Of a DNA stretch of 64,000 nucleotides, positions 17,101 to 25,785 are shown in pieces. The notes beneath the pieces are model-generated. The model had not been told where the DNA came from and made no database searches. It saw nothing but the letters and a program-made list of their open reading frames with translations. A program made the translations under genes and the position numbers. The DNA lies in assembly GCF_000017505.1 (NCBI RefSeq), contig NC_009675.1, positions 3,543,001-3,607,000 on the forward strand, given 5' to 3'. Position 1 is the stretch's first letter. Each line of letters opens with the position of its first letter. This DNA is from Anaeromyxobacter sp. Fw109-5 (GTDB taxonomy: Bacteria; Myxococcota; Myxococcia; Myxococcales; Anaeromyxobacteraceae).

Positions 17101-20100
17101 GCGCCGTTCACGTGGGTGAGGTCCGTCACCGGCGCGTGGCAGTCGCTGCACGCGAAGGCTGCGCGGATGGTGCCCGTCACCAGGTGCTTCTGGTGTGCGC
17201 CGACGGCGCGCTGGGTGGTCAGGGTTTCCCCGTTCGTGCCGAGCGGCGGGGCGGGGTTCACGCCCTCGGTGCCGTGACAGGCCGTGCACCCGCCCCCGTC
17301 CACCTGAACGGTCCCGTCGATGTGCTGCCCCCGGGCCAGGTCGATCGCGCCGCTGGCGAGCACGGTGCCGGAGTGGCAGCGGCTGCAGTCCGTGGTCTGC
17401 GGATGCGGCAACGGCGGCGGCGCTCCGTGGCAGGAACCGCAGCCGGTCGGACCGCTGGACACGACGGTCCACGTCGGCGCCTCGTTGGCGCCGCCCGCGG
17501 CGAGCGTCGCGCCGTGGCAGTAGGTGGACGCGCACGTCGCCCCGTTCCACAGCGGGGTCGTCCCGCTCGAGGCAAGCCCGGTGAACGGCAGCGAGATCGC
17601 GCCGTTCACGTGGGTGAGGTCCGTCACCGGCGCGTGGCAGTCGCTGCACGCGAAGGCCTTGCGGATGTTCCCATCCACGACGTGCTTCTGGTGCGCACCC
17701 ACCGCGCGCTGGGTGGTCAGGGTCTCGCCGTTCGTGCCGAGCGGCGGCGCCGGGTTCACGCCCTCGGTGCCGTGGCAGGCCGTGCACCCGCCCCCGTCCA
17801 CCTGGACCGTGCCGTCGATGTGCTGGCCGCGGGCCAGGTCGATCGCGCCGCTGGCGAGCACCGTGCCGGAGTGGCAGCGGCTGCAGTCCGTGCTCTGCGG
17901 GTGCGGCAACGGCGGCGGCGCTCCGTGGCAGGAGCCGCAGCCGGTCGGACCGCTGGACACGACGGTCCACGTCGGCGCCTGGTTGGCGCCGCCCGCGGCG
18001 AGCGTCGCGCCGTGGCAGTAGGTGGACGCGCACGTCGCGCCATTCCACACCGGCGCGGTGCCCAGCGAGGCGAGGCCGTCGAAGGGCATCGTGATCGTGC
18101 CGTTCACGTGGGTGAGGTCCGTCACCGGCGCGTGGCAGTCGCTGCACGCGAAGGCCTTGCGGATGTTCCCATCCACGACGTGCTTCTGGTGCGCACCCAC
18201 CGCGCGCTGGGTGGTCAGGGTCTCGCCGTTCGTGCCGAGCGGCGGCGCCGGGTTCACGCCCTCGGTGCCGTGGCAGGCCGTGCACCCGCCCCCGTCCACC
18301 TGGACCGTGCCGTCGATGTGCTGGCCGCGGGCCAGGTCGATCGCGCCGCTGGCGAGCACCGTGCCGGAGTGGCAGCGGCTGCAGTCCGTGCTCTGCGGGT
18401 GCGGCAACGGCGGCGGCGCTCCGTGGCAGGAGCCGCAGCCGGCCGGACCGCTGGACACGACGGTCCACGTCGGCGCCTGGTTGGCGCCGCCCGCCGCGAG
18501 CGTCGCGCCGTGGCAGTAGGTCGACGCGCAGGTCGTCCCGTTCCACAGCGGGGTCGTCCCGCTCGAGGCGAGCCCGGTGAACGGCAGCGAGATCGCGCCG
18601 TTCGCGTGGGCGCCGAGGTCGGTCACCCGCGCGTGGCAGTCGCTGCACGCGAACGCGGCGCGAATGCTGCCCGTCACCACGTGCTTCTGGTGCGCGCCGA
18701 CCGCCCGCTGGCTCGTCAGCGTCTCGCCGCGCGTGCCGAACGGCGGCGCCGGGTTGACGCCCGGAGTACCGTGGCACGCGGTACAGGTGCCCTTCCCTTC
18801 CGCCTGGACCGTCCCGTCGATGTGAAGGCCACCGGCGACGTGGATCCCACCGTCGGCGAGCACCGTGCCGGAGTGGCAGCGGCTGCAGTCCGCGCTCTGC
18901 GGATGCGGCAGCGGCGGCGGCGCCCCGTGGCAGGCGTCGCACGCGGTCGGGCCCTCGGACACGGAGGTCCACACCGGAGTCGTCGCCGTCCCGCCTCCGA
19001 GGGCGAGCGTCGCGCCGTGGCAGTAGGTCGACGCGCAGGTCGCGCTCGCACGCGCCCACGCGGGCGTGGTGCCCCTCGCGGCGAGGGGTCCCCAGTCGAC
19101 GTCCACCTCGCCGTTCGCGTGCAGGTACTCCGTCGGCGCGGGCGTCACGTGACACTCGACGCACTCGATGGCGCTGCGAATCGGGCCGGTGCGCACGTGC
19201 TTCTGGTGCGCGCCGACCGCGATCGCGGACGTGTCGCTCTCCCCCAGCGTGCTCAGCGGCGGCGCGGCGTTCGTCTCGGAGCCGTGGCACATCGAGCAGG
19301 TGAGCGGCGCGAGATCCAGCGTGCCGTCGACGTGCTGGCCACCGGCGACGTCGATGCCCGTCCCGTCCGGCTTCAGCGTGCCGGGGTGACACGGCCGGCA
19401 GTCGGCTCGCTGCGGGTGCGGCAACCCCGGCGGCGCCAGGTGGCAGGCGCCGCACGAAGCCTGCGTGCCGTCCACCGTCGTCCAGACCGGCGCCGTGAGC
19501 AGCCCGCCGCCGCCCGCGAGGGTGGCGCCGTGGCAGTAGGTGGAGCTGCACGTCGCGCTGCCGGCGTCGAACGAAGGCGTCGCGCCGTCCGCCGTGGCGA
19601 GCGCGCCCCAGTCGAGATCGACCGTGCCGTCCGCGTGGAGCGTCTCCGTCGGGAGGGCGTGACAGTCCTCGCACCTCAGCCGCGCCCGGATGGCCCCGTC
19701 CCGCAGGTGCTCCTGGTGCGCGCCGACCGCGACCGTCGTGTTCGCGGTGTCTCCGGCCGTGCCGATCGGGGGCGCGGCGCTCGTCGCGGAGCCGTGGCAG
19801 CCGTTGCACCCGAGCGGCTTCACGTCGACCTTGCCGTCCACGTGGGTGGCCGCGACGACCGCTCCGGCGGAGTAGCCGACGTGGCACCGCCCGCAGTCGG
19901 GGTTCTGCACGTGCGGGGGCGGCGGAGGGAGGCCGTGACACGCACCGCACGCGGCCTGGGACGCGCCTCCGGTCCACACCGGCGCGGTCAGGGCGCCCCC
20001 GTGGAGGGTCGCGCCGTGGCAATAGGTGGCGCTGCAGCTCGCCGTGGCGCGGAACCACTCGGGCGACGCGCCGCCGGCGCGCGCCAGCGCCCCGAAGCTG

Positions 20101-20435
20101 ATCCTGGCCTCGCCGTCGATGTGGCTCGCCACGCCCGCGCCCTGGGGGACCACGTGGCAGTCGGAGCAGGCGAGCGGAGCGCGCAGGGCGCTGCCCCGCA
20201 CGTGGACCTGGTGGGCGCCGACGGCTGGGTCGCGCCCGTCGCGAGCACCCTTCACGGAGAGCGGGGGCGCCGAGTTCTCGGCGCTGCCGTGGCACCGCGA
20301 GCAGGTGGCGGCGTCCGCCTCGCCCTGGATGGTTCGCTCATTCCCGCACCCGAGCGGACCCGCGGCCAGCGCCGCGGCGCACAGCAGCAGCGCAGGTAGG
20401 CGCCGCCGTGCGCACGACCAGAGTCCGACCTGCAT
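14190..20435 (-). CDS. Giant CxxxxCH/CxxCH multihaem-type lipoprotein with tandem 166-residue repeats
   Basis: This 2081-residue exported protein opens with a signal peptide and probable lipobox (GPLGC), so it is likely anchored to an outer or inner membrane lipid. I count about 46 CxxCH motifs and 12 CxxxxCH motifs, almost all followed by HG, HA, HS or HP. The repeating unit, with CASTYCHGATL, CGSCHGAPPPLPHPQ, DCSRCHSGTV, CTACHGT, AVGAHQKH and CSDCHAPVTDL, matches the Geobacter/Anaeromyxobacter CxxxxCH...CxxCH domain family of extracellular electron-transfer proteins. If every site binds c-type haem it would carry nearly 60. GGGAGGG precedes the ATG. Haem loading and role are inferred. Confidence 0.9.
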   Translation of the reverse strand: MQVGLWSCARRRLPALLLCAAALAAGPLGCGNERTIQGEADAATCSRCHGSAENSAPPLSVKGARDGRDPAVGAHQVHVRGSALRAPLACSDCHVVPQGAGVASHIDGEARISFGALARAGGASPEWFRATASCSATYCHGATLHGGALTAPVWTGGASQAACGACHGLPPPPPHVQNPDCGRCHVGYSAGAVVAATHVDGKVDVKPLGCNGCHGSATSAAPPIGTAGDTANTTVAVGAHQEHLRDGAIRARLRCEDCHALPTETLHADGTVDLDWGALATADGATPSFDAGSATCSSTYCHGATLAGGGGLLTAPVWTTVDGTQASCGACHLAPPGLPHPQRADCRPCHPGTLKPDGTGIDVAGGQHVDGTLDLAPLTCSMCHGSETNAAPPLSTLGESDTSAIAVGAHQKHVRTGPIRSAIECVECHVTPAPTEYLHANGEVDVDWGPLAARGTTPAWARASATCASTYCHGATLALGGGTATTPVWTSVSEGPTACDACHGAPPPLPHPQSADCSRCHSGTVLADGGIHVAGGLHIDGTVQAEGKGTCTACHGTPGVNPAPPFGTRGETLTSQRAVGAHQKHVVTGSIRAAFACSDCHARVTDLGAHANGAISLPFTGLASSGTTPLWNGTTCASTYCHGATLAAGGANQAPTWTVVSSGPAGCGSCHGAPPPLPHPQSTDCSRCHSGTVLASGAIDLARGQHIDGTVQVDGGGCTACHGTEGVNPAPPLGTNGETLTTQRAVGAHQKHVVDGNIRKAFACSDCHAPVTDLTHVNGTITMPFDGLASLGTAPVWNGATCASTYCHGATLAAGGANQAPTWTVVSSGPTGCGSCHGAPPPLPHPQSTDCSRCHSGTVLASGAIDLARGQHIDGTVQVDGGGCTACHGTEGVNPAPPLGTNGETLTTQRAVGAHQKHVVDGNIRKAFACSDCHAPVTDLTHVNGAISLPFTGLASSGTTPLWNGATCASTYCHGATLAAGGANEAPTWTVVSSGPTGCGSCHGAPPPLPHPQTTDCSRCHSGTVLASGAIDLARGQHIDGTVQVDGGGCTACHGTEGVNPAPPLGTNGETLTTQRAVGAHQKHLVTGTIRAAFACSDCHAPVTDLTHVNGAISLPFTGLASSGTTPLWNGATCASTYCHGATLAAGGANEAPTWTVVSSGPTGCGSCHGAPPPLPHPQTTDCSRCHSGTVLASGAIDLARGQHIDGTVQVDGGGCTACHGTEGVNPAPPLGTNGETLTTQRAVGAHQKHLVTGTIRAAFACSDCHAPVTDLTHVNGTISLPFTGLASSGTTPVWNGATCASTYCHGATLAAGGANEAPTWTVVSTGPTGCGSCHGSPPPLPHPQNTDCNRCHPGTVLATGVIDLARGQHIDGTVQVDGGGCTACHGTDGLNPAPPLGTNGETLTTQLAVGAHQKHVVDGNIRKAFTCSDCHAPVTDLTHVNGTISLPFEGLAATSPATPTWTRATATCSSTYCHGATLGAGGSTHAPVWTQVSAGDTSCTSCHGFPPPTPHPQNPLCNSCHPLTVRIDGKIDVAGGRHVDGIVDVAGLTCRSCHGSSANPAPPVGTRGESETTELAVGAHQKHVQDGPIRAAVPCEECHVVPTELLHGNETVDLAWGPLATALGAAPSWDPSQATCASTYCHGAQLAAGGALTTPTWTDVSPGQTSCGSCHGAPPPPPHPVAASCAGCHPDTVKPDGTIDVAGGRHIDGKLDASGTCGACHGVPPTNGAHLAHAAFPTPDVPQYGDLRILEAYAPEGGPAYRFGCGHCHPLDAAKHMDFELEVELSPAGAGTGSLRARNAPDAAYDESTGRCSGVYCHSSGQAIPAYALAPAWTSGADLACDGCHGNPPRYPSGGEGAVNANGHLGLTDRGREFGHYAGLGGPAHASKHGSAQPGVGAAAITCQACHYATTDPTAVGPSGVYWLDTTGSYQLPGGDPARLSDPLWKATQCGTCHAAGAAPVGAGRVLPLTHVNGRRDVAFDPRTTLPPSSGLPPAPDTPTRPYWVAPAKFCEAVPAGAVIDGTTLSIELSGAAYDPATKRCSGVACHLGDAPVWGRPYLNPGNTTGTESCCRCHSSRCAP
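16528..18519 (-). repeat. Four 498-bp tandem units inside the cytochrome gene
   Basis: Units starting at 16528, 17026, 17524 and 18022 are the same length (498 bp, 166 codons) and very similar at DNA level. The units at 16528 and 17026 differ by only a handful of bases. Older, more divergent units flank them on both sides (about 507-510 bp). Conservation at silent positions implies recent duplication or gene conversion, not selection on protein alone. Confidence 0.9.
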
Positions 20436-20721
20436 GGCGAAACCCTCCCCGCTCGTAGGATTCGGAAGTTAGGTCGTGTTGCACGATCGCAGGTGACAGC
20501 GATCAAGCGACGCCCGGGCGGATGGGGTCGTCCCCCTCCGGCATCGCGTTTCACGCAGCGCACAGTGGCATAGGCGCGCGCACTCGGCACGTCCCACACT
20601 GTCGCTTGCTACCGATCAACGCCGGCAACGCTGCGCAGGTGCGCACGCGCCCACGTGCCAGCGCCCGCTCAGCGCCGATCGGGGCGTCGGCACCGGTTCA
20701 CCGAACGTGATTGCTCTCGAT
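20436..20721. other. Upstream region of the cytochrome gene, no gene seen
   Basis: This 286-base stretch separates the start of the giant lipoprotein gene from hexamer array 2. It must hold the promoter of the lipoprotein gene, but I could not recognise a convincing sigma-70 or sigma-54 promoter. No plausible coding frame is present. Confidence 0.5.
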
Positions 20722-21026
20722 GGGGTCGAGGTCGCGGTCGCGGTCGGCGTTCGACGATCGACGTTCGACGGTCGGTCGCGGTCGAGGGCGAGGTCGAGGT
20801 CGAGGTGGGGGTCGAGGTCGGGGTCGAGGTCGGGGTCGAGGTCGGGGTCGAGGTCGGGGTCGAGGTCGGGGTCGAGGTCGAGGTCGAGGTCGAGGTCGGG
20901 GTCGGGGTCGGGGTCGAGGTCGAGGTCGAGGTCGAGGTCGGGGTCGGGGTCGAGGTCGAGGTCGCGAGGTCGCGGTCGCGAGGTCGAGGTCGCGAGGTCG
21001 AGGTCGCGAGGTCGAGGTCGCGGTCG
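20722..21026 (+). repeat. GGTCGN hexamer array 2
   Basis: Tandem GGTCGA/GGTCGG/GGTCGC units fill this stretch, irregular at the left end (GTTCGACGATCGACGTTCGACG) and regular from about 20776. Units such as GAGGTCGCGAGGTCG near the right end break the 6-base phase. The array ends directly against the stop codon of the aldo/keto reductase gene. Reading frames through it are artefacts. Confidence 0.95.
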
Positions 21027-21986
21027 CTACGGGTGCTCGAGCAGGAATCGCTCGATCTCGCCGACGTCCTCGTTCGTGAGCGCCAGCTCCGCGGCCTCCA
21101 CGAAGCCGTCCACCTGCTCCGCGCTGCGGGCGCCGACGATCGCGCCGGTGACGGCGGGGTGGAGGAGCGTCCACGCGACCGACACGGCCGCCGCGGTCGT
21201 CCCGTGGCGGGCGCCGACGTGGCCGAGCAGGTCCTGCAGGGCGAGGTTCCGTGCGAGGCGCGGCTCCTGGAAGTCCGGGTTCCGGCGGCGCCAGTCGTCG
21301 GGCGGGAACGCCTCGACGCGGGCGCGCGTCATCTTGCCGGTGAGCAGGCCCGCGCCCATCGGGGAGTAGGCGATGACGCCGATCCCGTTCTCGAGGCAGT
21401 ACGGCAGCACGTCCTGCTCGACCTCCCGGTGCAGCAGCGAGTAGCGCGGCTGGAGCGAGGTGACGGGCGCGAGGTCGCCGGCGCTGCGGAGCTGCTCGAC
21501 GTCGTAGTTCGACACGCCGATCCAGCGGACCTTCCCCTCGCGCTTGAGCGCGGCGAGCGTCGACCAGCCGTCGTCCATCTCCGCGGGGTCCTGCACCGGC
21601 CAGTGGATCTGGTAGAGGTCGATCGCGTCCACGCGCAGCCGGCGCAGGCTCGCCTCGCACTCGCGGCGGACGGAGTCACCGCGCAGCGAGCGGCCGATCC
21701 TCCCCTTCTCGTCCCAGACCATCGAGCACTTCGTGAAGACGTAGGGGCGCGAGGCGACGCCGTCGAGCGCGCGCGCCACGATCTCCTCGGAGTGGCCGAG
21801 CCCGTACACCGCCGCGGTGTCGATCCAGTTCACGCCGCGCTCGAGGGCGCGGCGGATCGCGGCGACCGAGGCCGCGTCGTCCTGCGGCCCCCACGCGAAC
21901 TCCCACTGGCCGCCTCCCGCCGCCCAGCTCCCGAAGCCGAGGACGGTGACGTCCATGTCCGAGTCGCCGAGTCGCCGGGTCTTCAT
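21027..21986 (-). CDS. Aldo/keto reductase
   Basis: The 319-residue product is a (beta/alpha)8 aldo/keto reductase that probably reduces aldehydes or ketones with NADPH. Visible landmarks are the N-terminal MKTRRLG and LGFGSWAAGGG, the catalytic WIDTAAVYGLGHSEEI (Asp, Tyr), FTKCS (Lys), the histidine in IDLYQIHWP, and WIGVSNY and YSPMGAGLLTGK, with the cofactor-side GAIVGARSAEQV. The ATG at 21986 has GGGAG upstream. The substrate cannot be told. Its stop codon touches hexamer array 2. Confidence 0.93.
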   Translation of the reverse strand: MKTRRLGDSDMDVTVLGFGSWAAGGGQWEFAWGPQDDAASVAAIRRALERGVNWIDTAAVYGLGHSEEIVARALDGVASRPYVFTKCSMVWDEKGRIGRSLRGDSVRRECEASLRRLRVDAIDLYQIHWPVQDPAEMDDGWSTLAALKREGKVRWIGVSNYDVEQLRSAGDLAPVTSLQPRYSLLHREVEQDVLPYCLENGIGVIAYSPMGAGLLTGKMTRARVEAFPPDDWRRRNPDFQEPRLARNLALQDLLGHVGARHGTTAAAVSVAWTLLHPAVTGAIVGARSAEQVDGFVEAAELALTNEDVGEIERFLLEHP

Positions 21987-22149
21987 GCGCGCTCCCGTGG
22001 AAGGGTCCGCGCATAGAGATGTCCGACCCGGAGCGGCTGTCACGCGCCCGGGTGGAGCGCGAGCGGCGCGAGCGAGCGGCGTGGGGGGAGCGGGCGGGCC
22101 GGCGGGCGCGGGCTGAAGGGCTCCGGCCCGCGTCGCCGGTCGCCTCAGC

Positions 22150-23772
22150 TCAGCAGCCGAGCTTCTTGAAGAAGTCGTTCCCCTTGTCGTCCACGAGGAT
22201 GAAGGCGGGGAAGTTCTCGACCTCGATCTTCCAGACCGCCTCCATGCCCAGCTCGGGGAAGTCGATGCACTCGACCTTCTTGATGTTCTCCTCGGCGAGC
22301 ACCGCGGCGGGGCCGCCGATCGACCCCAGGTAGAAGCCGCCGTGCTTCTTGCACGCGTCGGTCACCTGCTGGCTGCGGTTGCCCTTGGCGATCATCACCA
22401 TCGACGCGCCGTGCGACTGGAGCAGGTCGACGTAGGAGTCCATGCGCCCCGCCGTCGTCGGGCCGAACGAGCCGGACGGCTTGCCCTTCGGCGTCTTCGC
22501 CGGGCCGGCGTAGTAGACCGGGTGATTCTTCAGGTAGTCCGGCACTCCCTTGCCCTGGTCGATGAGCTCCTTGAACTTCGCGTGCGCGATGTCGCGCGCG
22601 ACGACCAGCGTCCCGTTGAGGAGGAGGGGCGTCGACACCGGGTACTTCGTGAGCTCGGCCAGGACCTCCCTCATCGGCCGGTTCAGGTCGACCTTCACGC
22701 CGTGCTCGTGCTTGCCCTTCTTGTACTCGAGCGGGATCAGCCGCTCGGGGGCGTGATCCAGCTCCTCGATCCAGATGCCTTCCTTGTTGATCTTGGCCTT
22801 CACGTTGCGGTCGGCGGAGCAGGAGACCGCCATCGCGACCGGGCAGGACGCGCCGTGGCGCGGCAGCCGGACCACGCGCACGTCGTGGGCGAAGTACTTG
22901 CCGCCGAACTGGGCGCCGATGCCGAGCTTGTTGGCCGCGTCGAGCAGCTTGCCCTCGAGCTCCGTGTCGCGGAACGCCACGCCGTGCTCGTTGCCCTTCG
23001 TCGGCAGCCCGTCGTAGTAGCGCGTCGAGGCGAGCTTCACCGTCTTCACGCACTGGTCGGCGGAGGTGCCGCCGACGACCACCGCGATGTGGTACGGCGG
23101 GCAGGCGGCCGTGCCGAGGTGGCGCATCTTGTCGACGAGGAACTTCTCCAGCTTCTCGGGCGTGAGGAGCGCCTTCGTCTCCTGCCAGAGCTGGGTCTTG
23201 TTGGCGGAGCCGCCGCCCTTGGTGATGAAGAGGAACTTGTACTCGGCGCCCTCGGTCGCGAAGAGGTCGATCTGGGCGGGCAGGTTCGTGCCCGTGTTGA
23301 CCTCCTGGTACATGTCGAGCGCGGCGGTCTGCGAGTAGCGGAGGTTCTCGCCGACGTACGTCGCGTAGACGCCCTTCGAGAGCCACTCCTCGTCCTTCGC
23401 GCCCGTCCAGACCTGCTGCCCCTTCTTCGCGATGATCGTCGCGGTGCCGGTGTCCTGGCAGATGGGCAGCTCGCCGCGCGCGGCGATCTCGGCGTTGCGC
23501 AGGAACGCGAGCGCGACGCCCTTGTCGTTCTGCGACGCCTCGGGGTCGCCGAGGATCTTCGCGACCTGCTCGTTGTGCGAGGGGCGCAGGAAGAACGAGA
23601 CCTCGCGGATCGCCTCGCGCGCGAGCCGCTCGAGCGCGGACGGCTCGACCTTGAGGACCTCCTTGCCGTCGAACGTCGTCACCGACACGCCGTCGCGCGT
23701 CAGCAGCCGGTACTTCGTGTCGTCCTTCGCGAGGGGAAACGGATCCTGGTACTGGAACGCGGGGGTCGCCAT
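22150..23772 (-). CDS. Fumarate hydratase, class I (iron-sulfur)
   Basis: This 540-residue enzyme interconverts fumarate and malate in the TCA cycle using an oxygen-sensitive [4Fe-4S] cluster. The N-terminal half has PICQDTGTA (cluster cysteine), [18 protein letters not shown] and [17 protein letters not shown]. The C-terminal half has [33 protein letters not shown] and [28 protein letters not shown]. It is a full-length single-chain form (FumA/B type). The ATG at 23772 opens [14 protein letters not shown], a normal start for the family. An oxygen-labile class I enzyme suits an organism able to live anaerobically. Confidence 0.96.
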   Translation of the reverse strand: MATPAFQYQDPFPLAKDDTKYRLLTRDGVSVTTFDGKEVLKVEPSALERLAREAIREVSFFLRPSHNEQVAKILGDPEASQNDKGVALAFLRNAEIAARGELPICQDTGTATIIAKKGQQVWTGAKDEEWLSKGVYATYVGENLRYSQTAALDMYQEVNTGTNLPAQIDLFATEGAEYKFLFITKGGGSANKTQLWQETKALLTPEKLEKFLVDKMRHLGTAACPPYHIAVVVGGTSADQCVKTVKLASTRYYDGLPTKGNEHGVAFRDTELEGKLLDAANKLGIGAQFGGKYFAHDVRVVRLPRHGASCPVAMAVSCSADRNVKAKINKEGIWIEELDHAPERLIPLEYKKGKHEHGVKVDLNRPMREVLAELTKYPVSTPLLLNGTLVVARDIAHAKFKELIDQGKGVPDYLKNHPVYYAGPAKTPKGKPSGSFGPTTAGRMDSYVDLLQSHGASMVMIAKGNRSQQVTDACKKHGGFYLGSIGGPAAVLAEENIKKVECIDFPELGMEAVWKIEVENFPAFILVDDKGNDFFKKLGC

Positions 23773-23926
23773 CGCCGTTTGTCTCCGGGGGCTGCGGCGT
23801 AAGTGCCTGGGGGCAAAAGAGAACCACAGTCCCAGGGGCGTGTCGACGCCGGTGGGGCCGGGCGCAGGGCGCGCAAGCGGACGGCTCGGGTCCAGAACTC
23901 GCGCGGCGAGCGGCCGGCGCGGCGAG

Positions 23927-24355
23927 TCAGCGCGGGGTTCGGCGGGCCGCCACGAAGCCGGCCGTCACGACGTCCATCGAGGTCGTGTGCGCCACGAACC
24001 AGCGGGGCACCGAGTCGATCAGGTACCGGCGCAGCCGCTTCGTGTCCCCCCGCTCCCGGAACGCCTTCGCCTCGGCGTCCATCTCGGCGAGGACGCGGTC
24101 GTGCTCCATCTTGTGCGGCAGGTAGGCGGGGAAGGCGGCCTCGCGCATCACCGACTCCTCGTGCAGGAAGTGCTCGCGCGTCTTGACCGCGAGCACCGCG
24201 AGGCGCTGCAGGATCTCGTCGGTCGTCCCGCTCCCCTGCCCGTGCGCCTCGAGCGCCTGCCCGAGCTCCTCGAGGAGGCGGAACTCCTCGGCGTGGTCGC
24301 GGTTCATGAAGGCGAGCGGCAGGTCCGGGAGCTGGCTCGAATCGACGTAGGGCAT
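23927..24355 (-). CDS. Bacteriohemerythrin
   Basis: The 142-residue single-domain hemerythrin should bind O2 at a di-iron site. The seven expected ligands are present: H21 (MNRDHAEEF), H62 and E66 (HFLHEE), H81 and H85 (HKMEH), and H123 and D128 (HTTSMD). It may store, deliver or scavenge oxygen, protecting enzymes such as the class I fumarase encoded 154 bases downstream. That link is inferred from proximity only. The two genes lie in the same direction. Confidence 0.92.
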   Translation of the reverse strand: MPYVDSSQLPDLPLAFMNRDHAEEFRLLEELGQALEAHGQGSGTTDEILQRLAVLAVKTREHFLHEESVMREAAFPAYLPHKMEHDRVLAEMDAEAKAFRERGDTKRLRRYLIDSVPRWFVAHTTSMDVVTAGFVAARRTPR

Positions 24356-24459
24356 CGAGGATGAGTCCCTTGCGGGGGAGCGGGCCGCCCGGGTCTATAA
24401 CCCCGGTCCCGGAAGTCCGCCGTCACCGGGCGGGGAGAGACCGGCCCCCCGGCCGGGCG

Positions 24460-24499
24460 GGCGTCGCCCCGGCACCGTCCTGGGCGCCGGGGCGACGCC
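24460..24499 (-). terminator. Terminator of the YqjD/YqjE-like operon
   Basis: A perfect 14-bp inverted repeat (GGCGTCGCCCCGGC and its complement) with a 12-base loop starts 16 bases after the stop codon of the minus-strand gene at 24515. There is no T run, as is common at this base composition. Confidence 0.75.
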
Positions 24500-24514
24500 G
24501 TCTCGCCGAGGCCG

Positions 24515-25393
24515 TCAGTGGAGATCCGGCGGCGGCGACAGCGTCGTCGGGGGGACGATCGGCTCGCGGCCCTGGCGCCCCGCGTCGCTCCTCCGCTCGG
24601 CCTCGTCGACGGCGCTCTCCGCCTTCGAGAGGACGGTATCCACCGCCTGCTCTCCGGCCTCGCGGACCCGCTCGCGCGCGGGCTCCAGCGCGCGGCGCTC
24701 GCGCTCCGACACCGGCACCGCGAATCCGAACAGCGCGCCGAGCGCCATCGCCCCCAGCGCCCAGAGCCCGGGCTGCTCCCGCGCGCGTGCGCCGATCGTC
24801 TCCGAGTCCGGGGTGCGCTCGCGCAGCGCGTGCGCGCCCTCCCTCACGCGCTCGCGGTACTCCCCCGCCTTCTCCGCGACGCGCTCCCGCACGTCGCTCA
24901 CCGCATCGGACGCGCGCTCCGTGAGATCGGCGGCCCCGTGCGCGGCGGGCTCGCCCCGCGACGCACCTTCCGAGCCGAGGCCCGGCGTGGCGCCCGTCCC
25001 GGTCACCCGGCCCGCCAGCGTGTCCTCCCGCCACGACTCGCCGTACGTCCCGTACCCGAGATCCTCCCGGAAGCCGAGGCCACCCGGGGCCCCGTAGTAC
25101 GGCCGGCGCCCGTAGTCGCGGCCGAGCCGGTCCCACTCGCGCTCGCGCGCGCCCTGCGACCGCGACACGAGCGCCCGCCCGACGAGCGCCCCGATCCCCG
25201 CGCCGATGAGCGGCACGAGCCATGGGTTGTCCACGGCGCGGTCCCTGGCCTGCATCGCCCTGTCTCGTGCCATCTCCGTCACCCTCTCCTTCGCGTAGTC
25301 CTTCGACATCCGCCGCGACACCTCGTGCGCGACGGCCGTCATGCGTGCGCGTGTCTGCTCGACCTGATGTCGCGCATCGTCTCTTTCGCCCAT
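24515..25393 (-). CDS. Membrane-anchored coiled-coil stress protein (DUF3618/YqjD-like)
   Basis: The 292-residue protein begins with a charged amphipathic stretch (QVEQTRARMTAVAHEVSRRM), typical of DUF3618/YqjD-like proteins. It has a first hydrophobic segment with glycine zipper (LVPLIGAGIGALVGRAL), a Gly/Tyr/Arg-rich middle, an ERVREG-type amphipathic helix region and a second hydrophobic segment (LWALGAMALGALFGFAVPV). AGGAGG stands upstream of the ATG at 25393. Its start overlaps the end of the holin-like gene by 55 bases, so the two are co-translated. The function is probably envelope or ribosome anchoring under stress; this is family inference. Confidence 0.8.
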   Translation of the reverse strand: MGERDDARHQVEQTRARMTAVAHEVSRRMSKDYAKERVTEMARDRAMQARDRAVDNPWLVPLIGAGIGALVGRALVSRSQGAREREWDRLGRDYGRRPYYGAPGGLGFREDLGYGTYGESWREDTLAGRVTGTGATPGLGSEGASRGEPAAHGAADLTERASDAVSDVRERVAEKAGEYRERVREGAHALRERTPDSETIGARAREQPGLWALGAMALGALFGFAVPVSERERRALEPARERVREAGEQAVDTVLSKAESAVDEAERRSDAGRQGREPIVPPTTLSPPPDLH

Positions 25394-25776
25394 CTCTTGT
25401 CCTCCTGGAGGTTCTCGATGGCCTTCGCCGGCCGCGCCTCCGCGAGCTGCCGCTTGCCGGAATACAGCGCGGCCGCGCCCGCCCCGGCGTAGAGCGCCGT
25501 CACGATGAGAGCGGCCAGCCACGCCGGCATGAAGGTCGCGCCGAGGAGCACGAGCGTCGCAGCGAAGCACAGCAGCGCCGCGAACAGCACCGCCGCTCCG
25601 CCGCCGAGCGCTGCGCCGCCCCGCGCCGCCTTGCGCCCCTCCTCGCGGAGCTCCGCCTTCGCGAGCCGGACCTCCTCACGCAGCAGGGTCTGCCCGTCCT
25701 CGACGAGCTCCCGCAGCAGCTCCCGCAGCGGCAAGTCCTGCAGCCGTTCCCGATGCAGCTCTCCCTCTGCCCGCAC
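25339..25776 (-). CDS. Phage-holin-family (DUF1469/YqjE-like) membrane protein
   Basis: This 145-residue protein starts with the amphipathic PLRELLRELVEDGQTLLREEVRLAKAE-type helix characteristic of the family, then two adjacent membrane helices (AAVLFAALLCFAATLVLLGA and WLAALIVTALYAGAGAAALY), and a basic tail. Despite the holin name, chromosomal members are membrane stress proteins (YqjE type) and there is no phage context here. It begins at a GTG ten bases after the preceding gene's stop, with GGGGG five bases upstream. Confidence 0.85.
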   Translation of the reverse strand: MRAEGELHRERLQDLPLRELLRELVEDGQTLLREEVRLAKAELREEGRKAARGGAALGGGAAVLFAALLCFAATLVLLGATFMPAWLAALIVTALYAGAGAAALYSGKRQLAEARPAKAIENLQEDKRWAKETMRDIRSSRHAHA

Positions 25777-25785
25777 GGCGGCCCC

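Noticed and set aside
16021-19400. CRISPR-like or other DNA repeat array
   Set aside because: The repeats are long (498 bp), contiguous, coding and in frame, with haem motifs; there are no spacers.
14211-20399. A 2062-residue open frame antisense to the giant cytochrome
   Set aside because: It is Arg/Gly/Val-rich shadow sequence whose repeats only reflect the 498-bp units of the real gene.
25339-25776. Phage holin as evidence of a prophage
   Set aside because: The family is named for holins but chromosomal YqjE-like members are common; no phage gene lies nearby and the operon is stress-protein-like.
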